64,000 bases of DNA from Candidatus Albibeggiatoa sp. nov. NOAA (GCA_025800385.1 JAOXRS010000175.1:1-64000); one strand, 5' to 3'. Positions 55,092-64,000 are shown, counted from the stretch's first letter. Numbers and translations are program-made. The notes: a model not told the origin generated them from the sequence alone.

Positions 55092-55470
55092 TTGAAAAGA
55101 TCGCCAATTCAGACCAATCTTTACTAATAAAACATTTCGTAGTCAATTTCTAATATAATATATTTATATCACAATCTTTAAATCACTCTATACCCTCATA
55201 GAACAGAAATATACTAGTATTATTTGATTTAATTCTGGTAGAATACCGCACTTGATGATTTGTCTGCGTGATTGACAGATCACCACCGAATTTTAAGTTT
55301 TATATTGATGTTGTTGAATTTGCGCGTATTTTTCATATCTCGTCGAACAAATTTATTGATACCGAGAGACTTGCAGCATCTAAAAATCAGTAAACAGGTC
55401 GCTTGATTTGAGGTATGATATATAAAAAATCGTAACTCAGGCCATAAATAAAATGAATGGATGATACAGA
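55092..55470. promoter_or_regulatory. nuoG: Gap before nuoG, possible promoter
   Basis: This 379-base AT-rich gap separates the divergent histidine kinase and nuoG. A TAGAAT (55239-55244) followed by ACCGCAC resembles the tRNA-Ser promoter's -10 and discriminator; the -35 is poor. Small inverted repeats TGTC/GACA and GTGAT/ATCAC occur at 55261-55283. No trace of nuoF or any other coding region was found. Confidence 0.35.
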
Positions 55471-57798
55471 ATGGCAACCATTGAAATAGACGGTAAACCA
55501 TACGAAGCACAACCCGGTCAAATGTTGATTGAAGTGGCAGACGCAAACGGAATTAATATCCCGCGCTTCTGTTATCACAAAAAACTTTCAGTGGCAGCGA
55601 ACTGTCGCATGTGCTTGGTCGAAGTTGAAAAAGCACCTAAGCCTATGCCCGCTTGTGCAACGCCTGTGATGGATGGCATGAAAGCGTGGACGAAGTCTAC
55701 AAAAGCATTGGCTGCACAAAAATCTGTGATGGAATTCCTACTCATTAACCATCCTTTAGACTGTCCTATCTGTGACCAAGGTGGTGAGTGTGAGCTGCAA
55801 GATATTGCGGTCGGTTACGGCGGTGATGCGTCTCGCTATCAAGAACAAAAACGGGTGGTATTCGACAAAAATATCGGCCCTCTCATCGCAACAGAAATGA
55901 CCCGCTGTATTCACTGTACGCGCTGCGTCCGCTTCGGTATCGAGATTGCGGGCGTACAAGAGATGGGTGCAACAGGTCGTGGCGACAGCACATTAATCGG
56001 TACTTATATCGAGAAAAGTGTTGATTCTGAATTATCTGGCAACGTGGTTGATTTATGTCCTGTGGGTGCACTAACTGCAAAACCATCTCGTTATGTAGCG
56101 CGTGCATGGGAAATGCAACAAGCTGAGTCAATTGCACCTCACGATAGCTTAGGCTCAAACGTCTATGTTCATACCCGTCGTGGTGAAGTGTTACGGGTTG
56201 CACCAAAAGACAACGAAGCAGTAAACGAAGTCTGGTTATCTGACCGTGACCGTTTCAGTTATCAAGGCTTAACAGCAGAAGACCGTTTAACCAAGCCAAT
56301 GATTAAGCAAGACGGCGAATGGCAAGAAACTGATTGGGAAACGGCGTTAGCTTTTGCAACTGATGGCTTAAAACAGGTTATGAGTTCCAATTCTGCAAGC
56401 GATGTCGGTGCGTTAGCCTCTCCTACAGCAACTTTAGAAGAACTCTATTTATTACAAAAATTGATGCGCGGTATTGGTGTGAATAATATCGATCACCGTT
56501 TACGTCAAACTGATTTCTCTGACCAAGATGCAGCACCTTTGTATCCTTCTCTCGGCCAATCTGTTAGCGATATTGAAGCCAGCAACAGCATTTTAGTAAT
56601 TGGCTCAAACCTTCGCAAAGAACATCCTTTAATTAACCATCGTGTTCATAAAGCATCGAAAAAAGGTGCAAGTGTTAGCTTTGTGAATCCAGTTAATTAC
56701 ACTTTCAATTATAAAGTCTCTCATCAAGCGGTTGCTGCCCCAGCAGATTTGGTCGCAACATTAGCAGGTATTGCAAAAGCCTTAGGTGCAGAATTACCAA
56801 GCGCATTAAGCAATGTCAACGCGGATGAAACTCAAACAGCGATTGCTGAAAATCTCAAATCAGGCGAAAGCAAAACCATTTTATTAGGCAATATCGCAGC
56901 ACAACATACGCAAGCTAGTGCAATTCGTGCCTTAGCAGTTGCCATTGCAAAAGCAACAGGTGCAACTTTAGGTTACTTAGCGGATTCTGCCAATAGCGCA
57001 GGTGCTTGGTTAGCAGGTGTGTTACCACATCGTAAAGCCGCAGGCGCAACCAGCGATAAAGGTTTAGATGCGCAAGCAATGTTAAGCAACGGCTTAAAAG
57101 CGTATATCTTACTGGGAACAGAGCCAGAATTAGACAGTAATGTTGCGAGCAGCACAGTGGTTGAAAACTTAACTCAAGCAGCGTTCACAGTCAGCTTAAG
57201 TGCGTATGCCAGCGAAACAACTAAAGCCTATGCAAATGTATTATTACCTATCGCAGCATTCACTGAAACTTCAGGTACATATGTAAACTTAGAAGGTCAA
57301 TGGCAAAGTTTCGACGGCGTGGTTGCACCAAAAGGTGAAGCGCGTCCAGCTTGGAAAATCTTACGTGTATTAGGTAATTTATTCGATGTAAATGGCTTTG
57401 ACTACACAGATTCAACGCAAGTACGTGATGAATTAAAAGCAGCAGTCGGCGACAAGCAAGCAGATAACAGCACGGCAGGTCAAATCGCAAGCATCAATGG
57501 TGCAAGCAGTGACATTCAGTTAATCGCTGAAACTCCAATGTATGCAGTTGATAGCTTAGTCAGACGTTCAAATGCGTTACAAAGCACAGCCGATAGCAAA
57601 CGCACAGGCAATATTTATGTGAATCCAAGCTTGGCACAGCAAAAAGGCTTAAGTGAAGACGGTTCAGCAAAAGTCACTCAGAACGGTACAGAAATCACGT
57701 TACCAGTCATGATTGATGAGCGGATTCCTGACAACTGCGTGCTTTTATATAGTGCTGAAATCAGTGCTAACGGTCAAATTGACGTGAGTGCAGGTTAA
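55471..57798 (+). CDS. nuoG: NADH-quinone oxidoreductase subunit G
   Basis: The 75-kDa-type subunit of complex I; 775 residues. The N-terminal 2Fe-2S ferredoxin domain has CYHKKLSVAANCRMC and ACATPV. The His-Cys 4Fe-4S site HPLDCPICDQGGEC is next, then a second 4Fe-4S site CIHCTRCVRFG with VDLCPVGAL. The rest is a molybdopterin-oxidoreductase-like domain (TETSGTYVNLEGQWQSF). It is the first gene of the local nuo group; nuoF does not precede it. Confidence 0.95.
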   Translation: MATIEIDGKPYEAQPGQMLIEVADANGINIPRFCYHKKLSVAANCRMCLVEVEKAPKPMPACATPVMDGMKAWTKSTKALAAQKSVMEFLLINHPLDCPICDQGGECELQDIAVGYGGDASRYQEQKRVVFDKNIGPLIATEMTRCIHCTRCVRFGIEIAGVQEMGATGRGDSTLIGTYIEKSVDSELSGNVVDLCPVGALTAKPSRYVARAWEMQQAESIAPHDSLGSNVYVHTRRGEVLRVAPKDNEAVNEVWLSDRDRFSYQGLTAEDRLTKPMIKQDGEWQETDWETALAFATDGLKQVMSSNSASDVGALASPTATLEELYLLQKLMRGIGVNNIDHRLRQTDFSDQDAAPLYPSLGQSVSDIEASNSILVIGSNLRKEHPLINHRVHKASKKGASVSFVNPVNYTFNYKVSHQAVAAPADLVATLAGIAKALGAELPSALSNVNADETQTAIAENLKSGESKTILLGNIAAQHTQASAIRALAVAIAKATGATLGYLADSANSAGAWLAGVLPHRKAAGATSDKGLDAQAMLSNGLKAYILLGTEPELDSNVASSTVVENLTQAAFTVSLSAYASETTKAYANVLLPIAAFTETSGTYVNLEGQWQSFDGVVAPKGEARPAWKILRVLGNLFDVNGFDYTDSTQVRDELKAAVGDKQADNSTAGQIASINGASSDIQLIAETPMYAVDSLVRRSNALQSTADSKRTGNIYVNPSLAQQKGLSEDGSAKVTQNGTEITLPVMIDERIPDNCVLLYSAEISANGQIDVSAG

Positions 57799-57812
57799 TA
57801 AAATCTAATTTG

Positions 57813-57846
57813 CAAACTGGCGACTTCAAGTAGAGTTGCCCGTTTG
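57813..57846. repeat. Inverted repeat after nuoG
   Basis: CAAACTGGCGACTT (57813-57826) faces AGTTGCCCGTTTG within 57832-57846. It is a strong RNA hairpin in the nuoG-nuoH gap. It is related in its core to the GGCAGTC family and may modulate read-through. Confidence 0.6.
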
Positions 57847-57973
57847 TTTAAACTCCTTTCATCACACAGAATTAAGTTAATTTGCAGAATGATGAGCAGT
57901 GCTTGTGATGTTCACAATCTCCAGAACGGTCATCACATTGACGAATTTTAAAAACTAAACGGAACTAATCAGT

Positions 57974-59014
57974 ATGTGGGACATTGTTTACAACAACTCA
58001 CCCTTTCCTTATGAGGTGACCTTTGTTTTAGTGGCACTGGTTCAAATCTTAATTTTGATGCTTCCGCTCATGGGTGCTGTAGCTTATTACACACTTGCAG
58101 AACGTAAAGTTATTGGTTTCATGCAGTTGCGTATTGGCCCTAACCGTGTAGGTTTCTTTGGTCTTGGACAACCGCTGGCTGATGCGTTCAAGTTGATGTT
58201 TAAAGAAATCGTCATTCCATCCAATTCGAATGCATTTCTATTTGTTATTGCTCCTATCTTATCTTTAGGACCAGCATTAGCAGCGTGGGCAGTTATACCC
58301 TTTGCAGATGGCTGGGTTGTATCTGACATCAATGCAGGCTTGTTGTATATTCTTGCGATGACATCTATTGGTGTTTACGGCGTAATCATTGCGGGTTGGG
58401 CATCTAACTCAAAATATGCGTTCTTAGGTGCGATGCGTTCAGCAGCACAAATTATTGCATATGAAATTGCCATGGGCTTCACTTTAGTCGGTGTATTGAT
58501 GATGGCAAACAGCTTGAACTTAGGCGACATTGTAAATGGTCAAGCGGGCGGCATTTGGAACTGGTACTTCTTACCATTATTCCCATTATTTATTATCTAT
58601 TTCATCTCAGGTGTGGCGGAAACCAACCGTGCGCCATTCGACGTAGCAGAGGGTGAATCTGAAATTGTTGCAGGTTTCCATATTGAATACTCTGGTATGT
58701 TGTTCTCAACCTTCTTCTTAGCTGAATACGCGAACATGATTTTAATCGGTATGCTTGCAACCTTGATGTTTATGGGTGGTTGGTTATCTCCGTTCCAAGG
58801 TACACCACTTGAAGCAATGTTTGCCTTTGTACCTGCAATCGTTTGGTTATTCGCGAAGCTTTCAATTTTCTTACTCTTGTTCTTATGGTTCAGAGCGACT
58901 TTCCCTCGTTACCGTTACGACCAAATCATGCGCTTGGGTTGGAAAGTTTTCATTCCTATCACCTTAGTGTGGATAGTTATTGTTGGTATCGCTAAATTAA
59001 TGTTAACTGCCTAA
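57974..59014 (+). CDS. nuoH: NADH-quinone oxidoreductase subunit H
   Basis: Quinone-site membrane subunit; 346 residues and eight or nine membrane segments. Family motifs are [19 protein letters not shown] near 37-55, [34 protein letters not shown] and [27 protein letters not shown] (split here for length). Confidence 0.96.
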   Translation: MWDIVYNNSPFPYEVTFVLVALVQILILMLPLMGAVAYYTLAERKVIGFMQLRIGPNRVGFFGLGQPLADAFKLMFKEIVIPSNSNAFLFVIAPILSLGPALAAWAVIPFADGWVVSDINAGLLYILAMTSIGVYGVIIAGWASNSKYAFLGAMRSAAQIIAYEIAMGFTLVGVLMMANSLNLGDIVNGQAGGIWNWYFLPLFPLFIIYFISGVAETNRAPFDVAEGESEIVAGFHIEYSGMLFSTFFLAEYANMILIGMLATLMFMGGWLSPFQGTPLEAMFAFVPAIVWLFAKLSIFLLLFLWFRATFPRYRYDQIMRLGWKVFIPITLVWIVIVGIAKLMLTA

Positions 59015-59025
59015 GGGGAATTGTA

Positions 59026-59514
59026 ATGAGTGCTGCGGTTAATTATGTTAAAAGTCTGTTTTTATGGGAATTACTCAAGGGGATGCGCTTAACAGGTCGC
59101 TTCTTCTTTGAACGTAAAATCTGTATTCAGTACCCAGAAGAAAAAACCCCTATGTCGCATCGTTTTCGTGGTCAACACGCATTAAGACGTTATGCGAATG
59201 GCGAAGAACGTTGTATTGCATGTAAACTATGTGAAGCGACTTGCCCCGCGTTGGCAATCACAATTGAGTTAGGCGAACGTGAAGATGGTACACGACGTAC
59301 AACACGTTATGATATCGACTTAACCAAATGTATTTTCTGTGGTTACTGTGAAGAGTCCTGTCCAGTTGATTCAATTGTTGAAACGCCTATTTTTGAGTAT
59401 CACGGTGAGCAACGTGGCGATTTACTCATGACGAAAGAAAAATTATTGGCTGTGGGCGACAAAATGGAACAGCAGTTAGCGGAAGACCGAGCTAAAGACG
59501 CAGCCTATCGTTAA
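59026..59514 (+). CDS. nuoI: NADH-quinone oxidoreductase subunit I
   Basis: The protein has 162 residues. Two 4Fe-4S ferredoxin motifs, [12 protein letters not shown] and [12 protein letters not shown], carry clusters N6a and N6b toward quinone. [18 protein letters not shown] precedes them. AAGGGGAATTGTAATG gives the start 11 bases after nuoH. Confidence 0.97.
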   Translation: MSAAVNYVKSLFLWELLKGMRLTGRFFFERKICIQYPEEKTPMSHRFRGQHALRRYANGEERCIACKLCEATCPALAITIELGEREDGTRRTTRYDIDLTKCIFCGYCEESCPVDSIVETPIFEYHGEQRGDLLMTKEKLLAVGDKMEQQLAEDRAKDAAYR

Positions 59515-59534
59515 AACTTTTAAGGAATAATATA

Positions 59535-59628
59535 ATGAGATTTGGGACTGGCAGTCCTTGGCTTTGGATATACTGTGTATATGGCAGGCAAAAAGTTGCT
59601 AGTCCTGTAAATTAGAAAAATGTCTCAT
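59535..59628. repeat. Large inverted-repeat element between nuoI and the MORN gene
   Basis: The outer arms ATGAGA (59535-59540) and TCTCAT (59623-59628) enclose inner arms GGGACTGGCA (59544-59553) and TTGCTAGTCCT (59596-59606). At the centre is a small ATATAC-TGT-GTATAT hairpin. GGACTG-G-CAGTCC is itself palindromic. It is the most complete member of the recurring intergenic family. Confidence 0.65.
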
Positions 59629-59645
59629 TCCTAAGGAGCATGGTT

Positions 59646-60353
59646 ATGCGTTGGTTGATTGCAGTTTTATTATTCTCTTCAATAAGCTTATCTGCGTATG
59701 CAGCAGAAGAAAAAGACAAGGCTTATTATCCAAGTGGTGCGGTGCATTTTGAATATGCGCGTATGAATGGGCGTTTGCACGGTACGACCAAAGAGTATTT
59801 TGAAACAGGCGAGCTTAAAGCTGAAGTTGTCTATAAAGATGGTAAGTTGGAGTCTAAGCGTGAATTTTTGCGTAACGGCAAGTTAAGTAATGAATTGCGG
59901 ATTACAGGCGGTAAGAAATATGAGACGCAAATTCAATACTACCCAACAGGTGAATTATTCCGTGAGCGTTCGTTGGTTAACAGCGTTCGTGAAGGTTTAG
60001 AAACCGATTACTATCAAAACGGCAAGAAAAAAGCCGAACGTCGTTACGAAAATGGTAAAAAAGAAGGTAACTCAAAAGGTTATCACAATAATGGTAACTT
60101 GCAAGGTGATTGGTGGTTTGAGAATGGTGTCCCAGTACAAGCCACGATTTATTACCGTACAGGCGAAAAATGGCTTGAGCACGAAGCATTCGACGAAAAA
60201 GGTAATTTGAACGGCATTACTTATGAATATGGTAAAGACAGTGGCTTAATTGCACGTCGTTTTTATGAGAATAACCAGATGGTTCGCCGTGAACGGATTG
60301 AAGGATTCATGGATCGGGTCATGATTTTCGTGAGTGACATATTCACATTTTAA
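59646..60353 (+). CDS. Secreted MORN-like (YwqK-type) repeat protein inside nuo operon
   Basis: The protein has 235 residues from the ATG at 59646, seven bases after AAGGAG; the ATG at 59640 is too close to that site. The signal peptide is MRWLIAVLLFSSISLSAYA. The mature part consists of MORN-variant repeats (YYPSGAVHFEYARMNGRLHGTTKEY, YFETGELKAEVVYKDGKLE, YYQNGKKKAERRYENGKKEGN) as in YwqK-like antitoxin or surface proteins. It is not a complex I subunit. It interrupts the nuoI-nuoJ order, and its role there is unknown. Confidence 0.85.
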   Translation: MRWLIAVLLFSSISLSAYAAEEKDKAYYPSGAVHFEYARMNGRLHGTTKEYFETGELKAEVVYKDGKLESKREFLRNGKLSNELRITGGKKYETQIQYYPTGELFRERSLVNSVREGLETDYYQNGKKKAERRYENGKKEGNSKGYHNNGNLQGDWWFENGVPVQATIYYRTGEKWLEHEAFDEKGNLNGITYEYGKDSGLIARRFYENNQMVRRERIEGFMDRVMIFVSDIFTF

Positions 60354-60365
60354 GTTTAGATAAAA

Positions 60366-60475
60366 CTCGTTGCTACGCTCTGCGTAGTAATGCAGCCTTG
60401 ACGCTTTGCGTCATATTTAGAAAGTAACGACGCGGAGCGTCTTCACTGCATTCCAACGGAGACCGCTGGAACGAG
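60366..60475. repeat. Composite palindromic element (CTCGTT...AACGAG)
   Basis: The outer pair is CTCGTT (60366-60371) with AACGAG (60470-60475); the inner pair is TGCAG (60391-60395) with CTGCA (60446-60450). Between them are small hairpins CTACGC-TCT-GCGTAG, GACGC-TTT-GCGTC, GACGC-GGA-GCGTC and CCAACGG/CCGCTGG. The layout is that of a dispersed miniature palindromic repeat. It lies between the MORN gene and nuoJ. Confidence 0.75.
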
Positions 60476-60484
60476 ATGACTGTA

Positions 60485-60506
60485 GGCTGCCAGTCTTTAA
60501 GACTTT
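60485..60506. repeat. GGCTGCCAGTCT palindrome before nuoJ
   Basis: GGCTGCCAGTCT is identical to the right-hand core at 9200-9211, and AGTCTT-TA-AGACT folds locally. A probable half-element of the GACTGGCAGTCC family. Confidence 0.5.
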
Positions 60507-60549
60507 AGAGTTTTCAAAGGTTTCAATTTCAACAGTGTAAAGTACCACA

Positions 60550-61155
60550 ATGATAGAGAAATACATCTTTTATTTTTTCGCCGCAATCCTAATTTTTGCA
60601 GCCACAAGGGTGATTACTGTTAAAAACCCTGTTCATGCTGCATTGTTCTTAGTATTAGGTTTCTTCTCATCCGCAGCAATATGGATGTTGTTACATGCTG
60701 AATTCTTAGCTATCGCGTTGATTGTCGTCTACGTGGGTGCGGTGATGGTGCTTTTCCTGTTTGTGGTCATGATGCTCGACATCAATATCACCGTGGTGCG
60801 TGAAGGCTTCGTGCGTTACTTCCCTGTTGCCATGTTAGTGGGCATTATCATCTTAATCGAAATGGGTTTAGTGTTATGGAATGCCAATGCAGGTTTAGCC
60901 TCACCTGAAGCCATCAACGCGTTTGCCAATTCCGAATTACCAAATACTGAGGTGCTCGGTAACGCTTTATATACTGTCTATGTTTATCCTTTTGAGATAG
61001 CCGCAGCGATTTTATTAGTCGCAATGGTAGCTGCAATTGCTTTAACCATGCGTGAGAAACGTCAACACAAATATATTCCACCAGAAAAACAAGTATTCGT
61101 GAAACGTGAAGACCGTGTGCGTCTTGTGAAAATGGCAGCAGAACCGAAGGACTAG
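60550..61155 (+). CDS. nuoJ: NADH-quinone oxidoreductase subunit J
   Basis: The protein has 201 residues with five membrane segments. The conserved [23 protein letters not shown] begins near 27, split by the pi-bulge helix [27 protein letters not shown] basic C-terminal tail (EDRVRLVKM) follows. Confidence 0.96.
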   Translation: MIEKYIFYFFAAILIFAATRVITVKNPVHAALFLVLGFFSSAAIWMLLHAEFLAIALIVVYVGAVMVLFLFVVMMLDINITVVREGFVRYFPVAMLVGIIILIEMGLVLWNANAGLASPEAINAFANSELPNTEVLGNALYTVYVYPFEIAAAILLVAMVAAIALTMREKRQHKYIPPEKQVFVKREDRVRLVKMAAEPKD

Positions 61156-61159
61156 ACTC

Positions 61160-61465
61160 ATGTTAGTGTTATCTGATTTCTTAATTTTAGGCGCAGTATT
61201 GTTCTGTTTGAGCGTCGCGGGTATGTTCTTAAACCGCAAAAACATGTTAATCATTTTGATGTGTATCGAATTAATGTTGTTATCTGTCAATATGAATTTC
61301 ATTGCTTTTTCGCATTTCAATGCAGATATTGCGGGTCAAATCTTCGTATTCTTTATTCTAACGGTGGCAGCGGCTGAATCTGCCATTGGTTTAGCGATTC
61401 TTATCGTATTATTCCGTAATCGTGGCACGATTAATATTGAAGATTTGGATTCAATGAAAGGGTAA
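61160..61465 (+). CDS. nuoK: NADH-quinone oxidoreductase subunit K
   Basis: The protein has 101 residues and three membrane helices. The proton-path glutamates are in [18 protein letters not shown] and [27 protein letters not shown] ends the protein. It starts four bases after the nuoJ stop. Confidence 0.97.
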   Translation: MLVLSDFLILGAVLFCLSVAGMFLNRKNMLIILMCIELMLLSVNMNFIAFSHFNADIAGQIFVFFILTVAAAESAIGLAILIVLFRNRGTINIEDLDSMKG

Positions 61466-61479
61466 TGAATTTTTGATTG

Positions 61480-61527
61480 GTACTCAGGGCTGTGTTATTC
61501 AAAGGATAGCCAGTCCTAGTGAGATAC
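61480..61527. repeat. Inverted repeat between nuoK and nuoL
   Basis: GTACTCAGGGCT (61480-61491) faces AGCCAGTCCTAGTGAGATAC (61508-61527). It contains the AGCCAGTCC core of the family. Confidence 0.5.
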
Positions 61528-61559
61528 TGACAGATTTCAAGTTATTGGGATAAACATTT

Positions 61560-63545
61560 ATGCAAAATATGGAAAACATATACCTAGCCATTGTGCTAGC
61601 ACCCTTAATTGGGTCGATAATTGCGGGACTGTTTCCCGTGAGCCGCGCAAATGCACATCGCGTGACCATTTTAGGCGTTGGTGTTGCATTTTTCTTGTCT
61701 GCTTATGTATTTAAGCACATCGTTTTAGATGGCGGCGAGATTTATAACAAAACCTTATATACATGGTTAGCGATTGGCGACTTAAAACTAGAAGTAGGCT
61801 TCTTAGTTGACCAATTAACTGCGACAATGATGATGGTCGTGACTTTCGTTTCTTGGATGGTTCACATTTACACCATCGGCTACATGGAACACGATAAAGG
61901 TTACAACCGTTTCTTCAGCTACATTTCATTGTTCACTTTCGCAATGTTAATGTTAGTCATGTCTAACAACTTCATGCAATTATTCTTCGGTTGGGAAGCT
62001 GTTGGTTTAGTGTCTTACTTATTAATCGGTTTCTGGTATACAAAAGAAACAGCCGTTTACGCAAACTTAAAAGCATTCTTAGTTAACCGTGTCGGTGACT
62101 TTGGTTTCTTATTAGGTATTGCTTTAGTGTTAATGTACTTCGGTAGCTTGAACTACAGTGAAGTATTCCATTATGTTGAAGCTCACGATGCTGAACTTGC
62201 AAGCAAAACAATTGAAATTATCCCAGGATACGCTTGGGGCTTAATGACGGTTATCTGTATCTTGTTATTCATCGGTGCGATGGGTAAATCTGCACAGTTC
62301 CCATTACATGTTTGGTTACCTGATTCAATGGAAGGTCCTACGCCAATTTCTGCATTAATTCACGCGGCAACAATGGTAACAGCAGGTATCTTTATGGTGG
62401 CGAGAATGTCACCGATGTATGAGTTAAGCACTACAGCGTTAAGCTTCATCTTATTCACAGGTGCAACCACTGCATTCTTCATGGGCTTACTTGGTTTAGT
62501 GCAAACGGATATTAAACGTGTTGTGGCGTACTCAACCTTATCCCAGTTGGGTTACATGACCGTCGCATTAGGCGCATCTGCTTACGGCGCAGCGATTTTC
62601 CACTTAATGACTCATGCTTTCTTTAAAGCCTTATTATTCTTAGCAGCGGGTTCAGTCATCATTGCGATGCACCACAAACAAGATATGCGTGACATGGGCG
62701 GTTTGAAAAAATACATGCCTATCACTTACTGGACTTCGTTAATTGGTTCATTGGCATTAATCGGCTTCCCGGGATTAGCAGGCTTCTATTCTAAAGATGC
62801 AATCATTGAAGCAACACACGCAGCACAATTGTCAGGTCATTTCGGCTGGACAGCTGACTACGCTTATTATGCTGTATTATTAGGTGTTTTCATTACTGCT
62901 TTATATTCTTTCCGTATGTTCTTCTTAGTATTCCACGGTGAAGAGCGCATGGACGAGCACACGAAAGAGCATTTACATGAAACCCCTTGGGTGGTGACAT
63001 TGCCATTAGTTTTATTAGCCATTCCTTCCATTGTCATGGGTGCAATTGCGATTGGCCCAATGTTATATGGTCATTATTTCGGTCATGCGATTCATGTAGC
63101 ACATGGCGAACATGCTCATGCTTGGCACGGGGTATGGGAATTCACGATGCACGGTTTAATGATGCCGCCGTTTATGTTAGCGATGGCTGGTTTAATTGCT
63201 GCAATTTTGATGTATTTGCCATTACCATTTATCCCAGCGTTTTTCAGAAAAATCCCAGCCTTCTTTGCCACAGCATTGAAGCCAATTCACTACGTGTTAG
63301 AACAAAAATACGGTTTCGACCAATTTAACGAGTGGTTCTTTGCTGGCGGTTCACGCGGCATCGGTAGCATCTTGTGGAAAGCGGGCGATGTGACCTTGAT
63401 TGATGGTGTTGCAGTTAACGGCAGTGCAAAATCAGTCGGTTGGTTAGCCTCAGTGGTTCGCCATTTACAAACGGGTTATTTGTACCACTACGCATTTGCC
63501 ATGATTATAGGCTTGGCTGTGTTGCTCGGTGTGTTTGTTCTCTAA
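61560..63545 (+). CDS. nuoL: NADH-quinone oxidoreductase subunit L
   Basis: The largest antiporter-like proton-pumping subunit; 661 residues, about 16 membrane segments including the C-terminal lateral helix. Motifs are FFGWEAVGLVSYLLIGFWY, GAMGKSAQFPLHVWLPDSMEGPTP (split by the key Lys), HAATMVTAGIFMVAR and the FKALLFLAAGSVI region. A second ATG (MENIYLAIV) lies three codons inside. Confidence 0.96.
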   Translation: MQNMENIYLAIVLAPLIGSIIAGLFPVSRANAHRVTILGVGVAFFLSAYVFKHIVLDGGEIYNKTLYTWLAIGDLKLEVGFLVDQLTATMMMVVTFVSWMVHIYTIGYMEHDKGYNRFFSYISLFTFAMLMLVMSNNFMQLFFGWEAVGLVSYLLIGFWYTKETAVYANLKAFLVNRVGDFGFLLGIALVLMYFGSLNYSEVFHYVEAHDAELASKTIEIIPGYAWGLMTVICILLFIGAMGKSAQFPLHVWLPDSMEGPTPISALIHAATMVTAGIFMVARMSPMYELSTTALSFILFTGATTAFFMGLLGLVQTDIKRVVAYSTLSQLGYMTVALGASAYGAAIFHLMTHAFFKALLFLAAGSVIIAMHHKQDMRDMGGLKKYMPITYWTSLIGSLALIGFPGLAGFYSKDAIIEATHAAQLSGHFGWTADYAYYAVLLGVFITALYSFRMFFLVFHGEERMDEHTKEHLHETPWVVTLPLVLLAIPSIVMGAIAIGPMLYGHYFGHAIHVAHGEHAHAWHGVWEFTMHGLMMPPFMLAMAGLIAAILMYLPLPFIPAFFRKIPAFFATALKPIHYVLEQKYGFDQFNEWFFAGGSRGIGSILWKAGDVTLIDGVAVNGSAKSVGWLASVVRHLQTGYLYHYAFAMIIGLAVLLGVFVL

Positions 63546-63568
63546 GGCATTGAAAAGGAATACAACGA

Positions 63569-64000
63569 ATGTTTACTGATTTACCACTACTCAGTTTACT
63601 GCTTTGGCTACCGATTATCGGCGGCTTTTGGGTACTAGCTGTTGGCGATGAGAACAATTCTACTGCGGCAAAAGGTGTTGCATTAATGGTGTCGTTGGCG
63701 ACGTTTGTGTTGTCATTGCCATTATATTTTGATTTTGATACAGCAACTGCGGCGATGCAGTTTAGTGAGCGTTATGCGTGGATTCCCGCGTTCAACATTT
63801 ATTATCACTTAGGTGTTGACGGTTTTTCTATGCCATTGATTATCTTAACCAGCTTTAGCACTGTGTTAGTGATTTTAGCGGGCTGGGAAGTGATTCAAAA
63901 CAAAGCTTCGCAATACATGGCGGCGTTCTTAATCATGGAAGGTTTAATGATTGGTGTGTTCTCCGCATTAGACGCGATGTTCTTCTATGTGTTATGGGAA
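63569..64000 (+). CDS. nuoM: NADH-quinone oxidoreductase subunit M, partial
   Basis: The first 144 codons are in the window; the gene runs past base 64000. It starts 23 bases after the nuoL stop behind AAAAGGAA. The translation begins MFTDLPLLSLLLWLPIIGGFW, with YHLGVDGFSMPLIILTSF and EGLMIGVFSALDAMFFYVLWE, all typical of NuoM. Confidence 0.93.
   Translation, partial: MFTDLPLLSLLLWLPIIGGFWVLAVGDENNSTAAKGVALMVSLATFVLSLPLYFDFDTATAAMQFSERYAWIPAFNIYYHLGVDGFSMPLIILTSFSTVLVILAGWEVIQNKASQYMAAFLIMEGLMIGVFSALDAMFFYVLWE

Noticed and set aside
55280..55578. Minus-strand ORFs of 88 and 63 codons in the gap before nuoG
   Set aside because: They run into the nuoG start region, have no ribosome-binding site or family pattern, and look like chance.
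62987..63328. ORF of 113 codons inside nuoL
   Set aside because: Alternative frame of a well-supported gene with no start signal.

Overview
The window looks like chromosome from a nitrogen-fixing gammaproteobacterium of low to moderate GC. The nif gene order matches the Azotobacter-type nifV-cysE-orf-nifW-nifZ-nifM-clpX block. The housekeeping genes (ubiG-gph, kdsB, argA, bioC, trpFB, tRNA-Ser/ffs/dnaX, nuo) are gammaproteobacterial. The many large WD40, LRR, kinase and NACHT proteins plus short palindromic intergenic repeats recall filamentous sulfur bacteria (Thiotrichales, Beggiatoa-like). That placement is inference from style, not a database match.

Layout. 1-4600: two tandem minus-strand genes for secreted WD40 proteins; the first is cut by the window edge. 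4680-10550: a nitrogenase-maturation operon (nifV, cysE, a TPR gene, nifW, nifZ, nifM, a clpX paralogue) behind a sigma-54 -24/-12 promoter with two perfect NifA-type TGT-N10-ACA sites. 10580-11500: a small orphan gene and an ACP phosphodiesterase. 11500-14360: a compact locus that looks like a ribosomal-peptide (RiPP) pathway: a 103-aa precursor-like protein ending in a Cys/Gly tail, an attenuator-like hairpin, a radical SAM enzyme and a third protein of unclear function. This is the best candidate for an undescribed system. 14440-20600: a secreted multidomain GH5 glycosidase and three small or unknown genes. 20690-24190: phosphoenolpyruvate synthase interrupted by a 382-aa intein exactly at the catalytic histidine motif. 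24400-34050: membrane-anchored LRR protein, argA, zinc-ribbon Ser/Thr kinase with TPRs, periplasmic binding protein, GlcG-like protein and NACHT NTPase. 34200-43900: sugar-nucleotide, cofactor and envelope genes (manC, bioC, glycerate kinase, galE, TtcA-family protein, ubiG-gph-kdsB-TMTC-like operon). 44130-49290: secreted amidohydrolase, internally duplicated unknown protein, trpFB, then tRNA-Ser and 4.5S RNA. 49290-55090: dnaX with a repeat-rich linker, coiled-coil secreted protein, orphan ABC-2 permease and heme-binding histidine kinase. 55470-64000: the distal half of the complex I operon (nuoG-H-I-J-K-L-M) with a MORN-like secreted-protein gene inserted between nuoI and nuoJ; nuoA-F are not present upstream.

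How the parts work together. The nif block would supply homocitrate (NifV), cysteine for Fe-S assembly (CysE) and maturation or stabilisation factors for MoFe and Fe proteins (NifW, NifZ, NifM), all switched on by NifA/sigma-54. The nuo genes build the membrane arm and part of the peripheral arm of NADH dehydrogenase. Between genes there are at least two families of short inverted repeats: one around a GACTGGCAGTCC core, frequent in the nif and nuo operons, and one of the CTCGTTCCC...GGGAACGAG type. Several sit at gene ends where they may act as terminators or RNA-processing sites.

All calls come from reading the sequence and remembered family motifs; no database search was run. Start sites were moved where a ribosome-binding site or family N-terminus clearly favoured an internal start.
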